The position numbers were made by a program, and so were the translations under genes. 64,000 nt of DNA, taken from the NCBI GenBank assembly GCA_020638835.1, contig JACKHV010000001.1:1178001-1242000 (forward strand), in the 5' to 3' direction. Of the stretch, positions 1-6,823 are shown one piece after another (position 1 is the stretch's first letter; each line of letters starts with the position of its first letter). Source of the stretch: Planctomycetota bacterium (GTDB taxonomy: Bacteria > Planctomycetota > UBA1135 > GCA-002686595). Under the pieces are notes generated by a model. It saw nothing but the letters and a program-made list of their open reading frames with translations, was not told the origin of the DNA and did not search any database.

Positions 1-1
1 G

Positions 2-1000
2 CTCGGGATCTACTTCGCGTTCGACTGGGGTGCGCTGATCGTCAACGCAGGGCACCCCGAGGGCGGCAGCGCCTTCGACTATCCTGGTCTGGTGTGGGTG
101 TTCGTCGCACCGGCGATCCTGCTCGCGATCTTCTGGGTGCTCGACGTGCTGTTCGTCCGCGACACTCCGGGTGAAGCCGGTCAGGAGGACTTCGACACGG
201 CCGATGCATCTTCGGGCGACGAGGGAGAGCGGCTGTCCGCGGCCCAGATCTTCGGACTCATGCTGCGCAACCCGATCATCATGACGATCGCGGCGATCGA
301 GTTTTGCAGCGGCTTCCTGCGCCAGGCGATCATGCAGTGGTACAAGATCTTCGCGAAGCAGACGGATGCAGCGCTGGGGCTCCGAAAGGACCCGGACAAC
401 GTGACCTTCGCCAACTTCGTGGACGCGCACTGGGGCATGCTGCTGTGCGTTGCGGGAGTCACCGGCGGCGTGATTGCGGGGATCATCTCCGACCGCGTCT
501 TCCACAGCCGCCGCGGCCCCGTCGCTGCGCTGCTGTACGGAGTCATGCTGGTCGGTGGGGTCGTCCTGTGCCTCGTCTACCAGACCTCGGTCGTCGGTTG
601 GCTCGTCGTCGTGATGTCGATGGCCGTGATCGGCGTGCACGGCATGCTCTCGGGCACGGCCAGCATGGACTTCGGCGGCCGTCGCAACGTTGGCACCGCG
701 GTCGGCATCATCGATGGATTCGTCTATCTCGGCACGGCGGCGATGTCGTTCACCTACGCGATGATCCTGCCGAAGGAGGAATTCGAGCCGCTGCTCGACC
801 CGGCGACCGGGCAGCAAATGATCGACGCGATCACCGGCGAGCCGAAGAAGGTGCTCGTCGGTCCCGTCACCGACCCCGACAACTGGATCAACTGGCCGCT
901 CGCCATGATCCCCGTCGCGGCGGTCGGCCTCTTCTTCGCGTGGAAGATCTGGCACGCGCAGACCGACGCGATGAAGCAGCGCCAAGCCGAAGGGGCGTGA
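2..1000 (+). CDS. MFS transporter, organophosphate:phosphate antiporter-like, 5'-truncated
   Basis: This is the C-terminal part of a major facilitator transporter; the reading frame is open to the left edge, so the true start lies outside the window. Several hydrophobic segments are visible, with a charged loop rich in Asp and Glu between the halves. The stretch ending DFGGRRNVGTAVGIIDGF, followed by VYLGTAA, resembles the conserved late-helix signature of the OPA family (GlpT, UhpT), which exchange sugar or glycerol phosphates for phosphate. The substrate is inferred only from that resemblance. The next gene, a secreted phosphatase, starts 1 nt after the stop, so the two are probably co-transcribed and concerned with phosphoester use. 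Other MFS substrates remain possible. Confidence 0.75.
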   Translation, partial: LGIYFAFDWGALIVNAGHPEGGSAFDYPGLVWVFVAPAILLAIFWVLDVLFVRDTPGEAGQEDFDTADASSGDEGERLSAAQIFGLMLRNPIIMTIAAIEFCSGFLRQAIMQWYKIFAKQTDAALGLRKDPDNVTFANFVDAHWGMLLCVAGVTGGVIAGIISDRVFHSRRGPVAALLYGVMLVGGVVLCLVYQTSVVGWLVVVMSMAVIGVHGMLSGTASMDFGGRRNVGTAVGIIDGFVYLGTAAMSFTYAMILPKEEFEPLLDPATGQQMIDAITGEPKKVLVGPVTDPDNWINWPLAMIPVAAVGLFFAWKIWHAQTDAMKQRQAEGA

Positions 1001-1001
1001 G

Positions 1002-2672
1002 ATGCGCGTGAACGGACTCGTGCTCGCCGCTTGCGCGGGCGTGTGGGCGCTCGGCGTCGGCGCGCAGGAACCCGCCGGGCCGGAAGCGGCGCGTCCGCGG
1101 CTCGTCGTGATGATCGCGGTGGACCAGATGATCCCCGAGCAGCTCGAACGGCTGCGCTCGCACTTCACCGGCGGCTTCGCTCGCTTCGCGAACCAGGGGC
1201 GCGTGCACCGCCGCGCGCTGCTCGGCTACTCGCGCACCGAGACGGGCCCCGGCCACGCGAGCTACGGCACCGGTTGCTGGCCGCGCACGCACGGCATCGT
1301 CGCGAACGATTTCCGCGACGCGGAGCGCGGCGGTTGGACCTACTGCGCCGGCGACGAGGACGCGCGTCCGATCACGCGCCTCGGGCTCGAGGCGGACTCG
1401 AAGCACTACCGCGTCTCGCCGCGCAACCTGCTCGTCGACGGTGCCGCCGCTTGGTTCGAGCGCAGCTGGTCCGGGGCGAAGACGGTCTCGATCTCCGGCA
1501 AGGACCGCGCCTCGATCTTGATGGCCGGTCGCGGCGCGGACACCGCGGTCTGGTGGGACAAGTACCGCTGCGGCTTCACGACCAGCGACCACTACGGCGA
1601 CGCGCTGCCCGCGTGGGCCGCGGAGTGGAACCTCGGTTGGCGCGAGCGCTGCGACGGCTACGTCTGGGAACCGCTGGTCCCGCTCGACGAGCTGGTCGGA
1701 ACGGGCACCGAGGCGGACGACCGGGAGGGGGAGGCGTCGTGCTCGTCGAATGGGCGCGTCTTCCCGCACCCCGCGCCGCCGCTCTCGGACGAACCGAACG
1801 GCAAGCAGATCGAACAGCTCGGTCACTACGTCTACATCTCGCCGCTGGTCGACGCGCACACGCTCGAGCTCGCGCGCCGCGCCGTCGTGGCCGAGGACCT
1901 CGGAGGGGACGAGCAGGTCGACCTGCTGTGCATCTCGCTGACCGCCTGCGACACGGTCGGGCACCTGACCGGTCCGTACTCGGCGGAGACGACGGACGTG
2001 CTGCTGCGCGCGGACCGCGAGCTCGGCTGCTTGTTCGACCTGCTCGACGAGCGCCTGGGACCCGACGGCTGGATCGCGAGCCTCTCCGCCGACCACGGCG
2101 TCCTCGAGCTGCCCGAGGCGCGGCGCGCGCGGCTTGAGCCGGGCGGCCGGCTCGTCGCGAAGCAGATCAAGGCGGCGCGCGAAGGCATGCGCGCGGCGCT
2201 GAACGAACGCTTCGGGACGCACTTCCGCGCCGCGCTCGGCGGCGGCGGCGCGTACCTCGATCCGACCGAGCTCGCCGGTCACGACGCCGCGGCCGTGCGC
2301 GCGTTCGCGCGGGACTACTTGTTGCGCGAAGTCGACTGGATCGCGGGCGCCTTCACCTCGGACGAACTGCTCGCCGCCGACCGCCGCGATGGCGACCCCT
2401 TCTTCGAGCTCGCGCGCAACTCGACGACGCCGACGCGCGGCCCCGACGTCGCGATCCGCGTCGTGCCGTGGACGCTGATCGACCGCGCCACCGGGACGAC
2501 GCACGGAACGCCATATCCGTACGACCGCCGCGTCCCGCTGGTGTTCCTCGGGCCGGGCTTCGAGGCGGGGACGATCTGGGAACCCGCCGACTCGGCCGAC
2601 GCGCTGCCGACGATCTTGCACGCACTCGGCGTCGAGTTCGACGCGGCAGCCTTCGACGGCGTCGCGCGCTAG
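1002..2672 (+). CDS. PafA-like secreted alkaline phosphatase (alkaline phosphatase superfamily)
   Basis: The 556-residue protein has an N-terminal signal peptide (about residues 1-21, ending ALGVGAQ) and is probably periplasmic. It hydrolyses phosphate monoesters if it behaves like PafA of Bacteroidota. Visible active-site elements are metal-binding Asp41 (VDQM), the probable nucleophile Thr81 in ETGPGHAS, Asn102 in HGIVAND, and the Lys167/Arg169 pair in SGKDRAS, which is the PafA signature replacing the Arg of PhoA. The C-terminal half supplies the metal ligands SADHGV and GTTHGTPY. It starts 1 nt after the transporter gene. Its stop codon overlaps the stop of convergent kdsA in a shared CTAG. 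A phosphodiesterase or nucleotide pyrophosphatase role is less likely because of the K-x-R motif. Confidence 0.85.
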   Translation: MRVNGLVLAACAGVWALGVGAQEPAGPEAARPRLVVMIAVDQMIPEQLERLRSHFTGGFARFANQGRVHRRALLGYSRTETGPGHASYGTGCWPRTHGIVANDFRDAERGGWTYCAGDEDARPITRLGLEADSKHYRVSPRNLLVDGAAAWFERSWSGAKTVSISGKDRASILMAGRGADTAVWWDKYRCGFTTSDHYGDALPAWAAEWNLGWRERCDGYVWEPLVPLDELVGTGTEADDREGEASCSSNGRVFPHPAPPLSDEPNGKQIEQLGHYVYISPLVDAHTLELARRAVVAEDLGGDEQVDLLCISLTACDTVGHLTGPYSAETTDVLLRADRELGCLFDLLDERLGPDGWIASLSADHGVLELPEARRARLEPGGRLVAKQIKAAREGMRAALNERFGTHFRAALGGGGAYLDPTELAGHDAAAVRAFARDYLLREVDWIAGAFTSDELLAADRRDGDPFFELARNSTTPTRGPDVAIRVVPWTLIDRATGTTHGTPYPYDRRVPLVFLGPGFEAGTIWEPADSADALPTILHALGVEFDAAAFDGVAR

Positions 2673-3499
2673 CGCACCGCGCGGTGCACCGCGAGCACGC
2701 CGTCCAGCACGCTCGCGAAGTCGTCGAGCCGGATCATGTTCGGTCCGTCGCTCGGCGAGCTGTCGGGGTCGGGGTGCACCTCGAAGAACAGGCCGTCGAC
2801 CTGCCCCGTCGCCACGGCGGCGCGCGCGAGCGCGGGCACGGCGGTGCGGTCGCCGCCCGTCGTCTTGCCGAGCCCGCCCGGCTCCTGCACCGAGTGCGTC
2901 GCGTCGAAGACGACCGGGTGCCCGGCGGCGGCGAGGTGGCGGAAGCCCGACATGTCGACGACCAGCCGTCCGTAGCCGAAGCTCGAGCCGCGCTCGGTGA
3001 GCAACACGTTCGGGTTCCCCGAGTCGGTCACCTTCTTCGCCGCGTTCGCCATGTCCCAGGGCGCGAGGAACTGGCCCTTCTTGACGTTCACAGCCTTGCC
3101 GGTCTCCGCGGCGGCGACGAGCAGGTCGGTCTGCCGGCAGAGGAAGGCGGGGATCTGCAGCACGTCGACCGCTTCCGCGGCGCGCGCGCACTGGTCCGGC
3201 AGGTGCACGTCGGTCAGCACGGGCAGCTTGTGTTCGTCGCGCGCCGCCGCGAGCTGTTCGAGTCCCTCTTCCATCCCCGGCCCGCGACCGGATCCGATGC
3301 TCGTGCGGTTCGCCTTGTCGAAGCTCGCCTTGAAGATCAGCGGCACGCCGCGCTCGCCGCAGACCTCGGCGAGGCGCGTGGCGATCTCGCGCGTCAGCTC
3401 GGGGCGCTCGAGGACGCACGGTCCGGCGATGACGAACAACTCGCCACCGCCGAAGCGGCGACCGGCGATCTCGGCGAAGCGGGGGGCGCTCTGGCTCAT
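2669..3499 (-). CDS. kdsA: 3-deoxy-8-phosphooctulonate synthase
   Basis: KdsA condenses arabinose 5-phosphate with phosphoenolpyruvate to give KDO 8-phosphate, the committed step to the inner-core sugar of lipopolysaccharide; it is cytoplasmic. The 276-residue length is normal. Family motifs are AGPCVLE (about 25-31), FKASFDKANRTS (about 56-67) and GRGPGMEEGL (71-80); the Asn in KANRTS is typical of KDO rather than DAHP synthases. It converges on the phosphatase gene, sharing the CTAG that forms both stop codons. Upstream, TAGACT lies 7 nt before the ATG, consistent with a leaderless transcript. kdsB is found separately near 61 kb. Confidence 0.96.
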   Translation of the reverse strand: MSQSAPRFAEIAGRRFGGGELFVIAGPCVLERPELTREIATRLAEVCGERGVPLIFKASFDKANRTSIGSGRGPGMEEGLEQLAAARDEHKLPVLTDVHLPDQCARAAEAVDVLQIPAFLCRQTDLLVAAAETGKAVNVKKGQFLAPWDMANAAKKVTDSGNPNVLLTERGSSFGYGRLVVDMSGFRHLAAAGHPVVFDATHSVQEPGGLGKTTGGDRTAVPALARAAVATGQVDGLFFEVHPDPDSSPSDGPNMIRLDDFASVLDGVLAVHRAVR

Positions 3500-3548
3500 G
3501 GCGCAGAGTCTAGCAGCCGCGCGACCGGGAACGTCGACTCGGGACCGC

Positions 3549-4442
3549 CTAGGGCACGCAGAGCCGCACCCGGCGGTCCGTCATGCGGATCCGCACCGGC
3601 GTGAGGCCGCCCGGATCGCCGTCGATCTGCCAGGGCGCGGGCGGGTCGGAGGCGACGCGGATCTCCGCCGCGCGCCGCATCGTGCAGCTGCCGCCGGGCA
3701 GCTTGCCGAGAAAGGCGCGCAGCGCGTAGACCGCGAGTGCCGGGATCGACGCCTTCTCGAACAGGTAGACCTCGAGCTTGCCGTCGCCGAGCAGCCGCTC
3801 CGCGCCGAGCCGGAACAAGCCGCCGTAGTGGATCATGTTGCTGGCGAGCACGAAGCCGTAGCGGCCGGGCAGCTCCTCGCCGTCGAGCGTGACGACGAGG
3901 TGCCGGCGGCGCGGCGTGCGGAACAGCGCGCGCACCGAGTAGACGTAGTTGCGGAAGCGGATCGGCCCGTCGCGCGCATCGTCGACGGCCTTGACCATCT
4001 CCGCGTCCGGCCCGACGCCGACGCACAGGAACGAGAGCGAGCCGTTCACGTCGGCGACGTCGAGCGCGGTCGTGTTCCCGCGCGCGATCAGCTCGAGCAG
4101 TCCCGCCGCCTCGCGCGGCAGCCCGAGGTCGCGCCCGAGCACGTTCGCCGTGCCGAAGGGCAGCACCGCGACGCGCGGGTCGGCCGCGACTCGCCCGAGT
4201 CCGTCGAGCACTTCGCGCAGCGTGCCGTCGCCGCCGACCGAGACGACGAGCTCGCACCCGCGCCCGTGCAGCGCCGCCGCCTCGCAACCGTCGCCCGAAT
4301 TGCGCGTGAGGTGCAGCGTGACCGCGTAGCCCGCCGCCTCGAGCCCCGCGCCCAACTCGCGCGCCGCCGGCTCGCCCTTGCCGCGCCCCGCGATCGGGTT
4401 CGCGACGACGAGGGCGCGCGGTCGCTCGGTACCGGAGGACAC
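3549..4442 (-). CDS. Diacylglycerol/lipid kinase family protein (YegS-like)
   Basis: The 297-residue cytoplasmic or membrane-associated kinase probably phosphorylates diacylglycerol or a related lipid using ATP. The N-terminal nucleotide-binding region contains NPIAGRGKG (about 15-23), the hallmark GGDGT (70-74) and PFGTANVLGRDLGLP (95-109), followed by the YegS/DAGK C-terminal beta-sandwich. The lipid substrate cannot be read from the sequence. It starts 4 nt downstream of the stop of the gene at 4447-5055 on the same strand, so the two are likely translated from one message. Confidence 0.9.
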   Translation of the reverse strand: MSSGTERPRALVVANPIAGRGKGEPAARELGAGLEAAGYAVTLHLTRNSGDGCEAAALHGRGCELVVSVGGDGTLREVLDGLGRVAADPRVAVLPFGTANVLGRDLGLPREAAGLLELIARGNTTALDVADVNGSLSFLCVGVGPDAEMVKAVDDARDGPIRFRNYVYSVRALFRTPRRRHLVVTLDGEELPGRYGFVLASNMIHYGGLFRLGAERLLGDGKLEVYLFEKASIPALAVYALRAFLGKLPGGSCTMRRAAEIRVASDPPAPWQIDGDPGGLTPVRIRMTDRRVRLCVP

Positions 4443-4446
4443 GCGG

Positions 4447-5055
4447 CTAGACCTCCGCGCTCCACGGGTGGTCGGGGCTCGCCTCGAGGAAGGCGGGGCT
4501 CGCAGTGAGGCGGCACTCCGTGGCGGTGATGCGCTTCACCCGCACGAGCTTGGAGAGCCGCGAGCCGAACCAGAGCATGAACAGCACGAGAGCGACGAGG
4601 ATCAACAGCGAGCGCTCGGCGGTGCGCTGATCGATGACGTCCTTGTGATCGGCGTATTGGATGGCGAGGACCAGCAGCAGCACGAGCAGCGCGTAGCCGG
4701 AACGGCGCAACCACACGCCGGTCCGGTAGCGCTTGGCGTGGTCCTTGCACAGCGGCAGCTCCAGCCTCATGCGCTTCGTGAAGCAGACCGCGACGAGCAA
4801 GAACAGGAGCAGTCCGAACTTGACGAGCGCCACCATCAGCACGAACAGCAACATCAGCCACGGCGGACTCCAGCTGAGCGTGCGCTTGATCCGCCTCGCC
4901 GCCTGCTCGTTGCACAACAAGCATCGATCCGGCAGCCGCGCACCGCGCTTCACCACCAGCGTGTCGCCCTCCGCCCAGTAGGAACTCTCCTCGACCGCGC
5001 CGTCGCGATGCGCGGCGGCGGGAGCGGCGGAGGACGGCGAGGCGAGCGGGTCCAT
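4447..5055 (-). CDS. Small membrane protein with N-terminal CxxC motif, function unknown
   Basis: The 202-residue protein has a short cytoplasmic N-terminus with a zinc-knuckle-like CLLCN motif (after LPDR) and a second potential ligand pair in LCKDHAKR. Two hydrophobic hairpins follow: one around WLMLLFVLMVALVKFGLLLF, the other of two segments in the C-terminal half. I recognise the LPDRCxxCN-then-membrane layout from uncharacterised proteins of planctomycetes and relatives, but no function is known to me. TACGCT lies 6 nt before the ATG, suggesting a leaderless start. It is the first gene of a pair with the lipid kinase, so membrane lipid metabolism is a possible context. Confidence 0.7.
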   Translation of the reverse strand: MDPLASPSSAAPAAAHRDGAVEESSYWAEGDTLVVKRGARLPDRCLLCNEQAARRIKRTLSWSPPWLMLLFVLMVALVKFGLLLFLLVAVCFTKRMRLELPLCKDHAKRYRTGVWLRRSGYALLVLLLVLAIQYADHKDVIDQRTAERSLLILVALVLFMLWFGSRLSKLVRVKRITATECRLTASPAFLEASPDHPWSAEV

Positions 5056-5127
5056 CGGGGGAGCGTACGGGAATCGGCGGGCGCCGGGAACGGGCGGTCG
5101 TTCCGCGAGGAAAGGCTCAGGTGAGCC

Positions 5128-5574
5128 TCAGCTCGACTCGCCCTCGAGCCGCTCCACGTCGGCCAGGTCCTGCAGTCGAGCCGTCGTGCGCTTGTTGGTG
5201 ATCAGGTGAGCACGCGAGATGACGGGAACTTCGAGTGCGCCGAACTTGGCCGTGACGCGGTCCGGCCACGCCTCCTCGAACGAGACGCCGTCGATCGAAG
5301 TGAGCACGTCGATGCGCACCGGATCGACGCCGATCTGGAAGACGAGTCCGGGTCCTTCGAGGTCGGCGAGCGTGAGATCGTGCAGCGGAGCGCCGAAGGT
5401 CGCGAGTGCCTTCAAGACGCGCTGCGCGTTCGCACGATCGGCTCGCACCCAGACGTCCAAGTCTTTCGTCGCACGCACGTGTCCGTGGGCCGCGAGGGCG
5501 TGGGCGCCGACGACGAGGAACTCAACGCGCTCGGCGCAGAACGCGGACAACAGATCGCTGAAGTCGCGGTTCAT
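5128..5574 (-). CDS. Nucleotidyltransferase-fold protein (DUF6036-like)
   Basis: The 148-residue protein has the minimal nucleotidyltransferase layout: a helix, then VVGAHALAAHGHVRATKDLDVWV, where the G-A-H segment and the DxDxW-type TKDLDVWV carry the metal-binding acidic residues. A third acidic residue may be in RIDVLTS. Such proteins often belong to toxin-antitoxin-like or nucleic-acid-modifying pairs. The start overlaps the 3' end of the upstream small gene by about 50 nt, so the pair is translationally linked. Target and activity are not evident. Confidence 0.75.
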   Translation of the reverse strand: MNRDFSDLLSAFCAERVEFLVVGAHALAAHGHVRATKDLDVWVRADRANAQRVLKALATFGAPLHDLTLADLEGPGLVFQIGVDPVRIDVLTSIDGVSFEEAWPDRVTAKFGALEVPVISRAHLITNKRTTARLQDLADVERLEGESS

Positions 5575-5737
5575 CGTCGTCCTCCGAGTTCCAGGCGAGG
5601 CAGAGCTTGGTCAGCGTCCAGACGCCCTCGATCCGCTCTTCGATCGAAGCGTCACGCCACGAGCGGTCCGCCGGTTCGCCGGCGCCGGGGCGGATCGTCC
5701 TGGTGACGATCTTGCGCTCGGGATTCGGTGCGTCCAT
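5522..5737 (-). CDS. Small protein partnered with the nucleotidyltransferase
   Basis: The 71-residue charged protein ends in a basic tail (RSVVRVLRRAR) and contains ERIEGVWTLTKLC. Short proteins with this IxxERIxxVxxL and basic-tail pattern commonly precede DUF6036-type nucleotidyltransferases, like an antitoxin or adaptor subunit; the functional role is inferred. Its 3' end overlaps the nucleotidyltransferase gene by 53 nt in another frame. TACAAT sits 8 nt upstream of the ATG, so a promoter directly abuts the start. Confidence 0.6.
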   Translation of the reverse strand: MDAPNPERKIVTRTIRPGAGEPADRSWRDASIEERIEGVWTLTKLCLAWNSEDDDEPRLQRSVVRVLRRAR

Positions 5738-5838
5738 GCCCGTTCATTGTAGATCGGTCGGAGGGCGGGGACGCTCGAAAACAGCTCGTGTCCTCGCACG
5801 CCGGGGTGGAGGGAAGCGCGGGCCCGTACAATCCGCGC

Positions 5839-6747
5839 ATGTCGAACGCCCCCGTGCTCGTGACCGGTGCCAGCGGCTTCCTCGGCGCGCAGGTCGTGCT
5901 CGCCTTGCGCGGTCGCGCGCCGGCGGCCTGCGTCGCGCGTGATCCCGAGCGCGCGCCGCGTGAGCTCGCGGACGAGCACTGGCACGCGGCGGACCTCGAG
6001 CTGCGCGGGGTCGTGACGGAACTCGTCCGCGCGCTCGCGCCGCGCGCCGTGATCCACTGCGCGGCGCTCGGCAGCGCGGCGGCCTGCGAGGCGGATCCGG
6101 AGCGCGCGCGGCGACTGAACGTCGGCGTGAGCGTGGAGCTCGCGGCGGCGTCGCGCGAGGCGGGCGCGCGCTTCGTGCTCGTCTCGACCGACCAGGTCTT
6201 CGGCGCGGCGGCGCCGCCCGCGGGCGGCTTCACCGAGGAGAGCGCCACGGCGCCGCTCGGCGTCTACGGCGCGACGAAGCGCGAGGCGGAGGAGCGCGTG
6301 CTCGAGCTCGGCGGCGACGCGCTCGCCGTGCGGCTACCGCTGCTCTATGGCGACTCGCTGGGACGGGGGCGGGGAGCGACGGACGCGCTCTTCGCGGCAC
6401 TCGACGCGGGCGAGCGGCCGACGCTCTTCGACGACGAGTGGCGCACGCCGCTCGACGTCTCGCATGCCGCGGCCGCGCTGGTCGAGCTGGCGCTGGACCA
6501 CGCGACCACGGGAGTCCTGCACCTCGCCGGGCCGCAGCGCATGACGCGGCTCGAGCTGGGCCTCGCGGCCCTGGCGGCACAAGGCATCCCGCGCGAGGAA
6601 GCCCTGCGCCTGGTCCGCGCGGCGCCGCGCTCCGCGCTCGACCTCGTGCCGGCGCGCGCCGCCGACTGCTCGCTCGACGCGAGCCGCGCGCGGGCCCTGC
6701 TGGCCGTTCCGCTGCGCTCTCCGGCCGAAGCGCTGCGCCCGGCTTGA
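5839..6747 (+). CDS. NAD-dependent epimerase/dehydratase, RmlD-like (SDR family)
   Basis: The 302-residue extended short-chain dehydrogenase has the Rossmann motif TGASGFLG at residues 8-15, the substrate-site element VSTDQVFG, and the catalytic YxxxK in VYGATKREAEE. The VSTDxVF element is characteristic of dTDP-4-dehydrorhamnose reductases and related nucleotide-sugar enzymes, so a role in surface-sugar synthesis is likely, though the substrate is unknown. The ATG at 5839 was chosen because the Rossmann motif starts 7 residues later and because TACAAT lies 6 nt upstream of it; an in-frame ATG 111 nt upstream would add a tail lacking family similarity. Confidence 0.82.
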   Translation: MSNAPVLVTGASGFLGAQVVLALRGRAPAACVARDPERAPRELADEHWHAADLELRGVVTELVRALAPRAVIHCAALGSAAACEADPERARRLNVGVSVELAAASREAGARFVLVSTDQVFGAAAPPAGGFTEESATAPLGVYGATKREAEERVLELGGDALAVRLPLLYGDSLGRGRGATDALFAALDAGERPTLFDDEWRTPLDVSHAAAALVELALDHATTGVLHLAGPQRMTRLELGLAALAAQGIPREEALRLVRAAPRSALDLVPARAADCSLDASRARALLAVPLRSPAEALRPA

Positions 6748-6823
6748 CGCCCTCGGGCGGGCGCGTTGAAGTGTTCGGCCCCGCACGCTCCGCAAGGGAG
6801 CCCGCCGTCGCCCGAGCTGCCCC

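Noticed and set aside
888..3419. Very long open frame opposite the phosphatase gene and in another frame of kdsA
   Set aside because: It is composed mostly of Arg, Ala, Gly and Asp without motifs, and runs over well-supported genes; long shadow frames are expected at this GC content.
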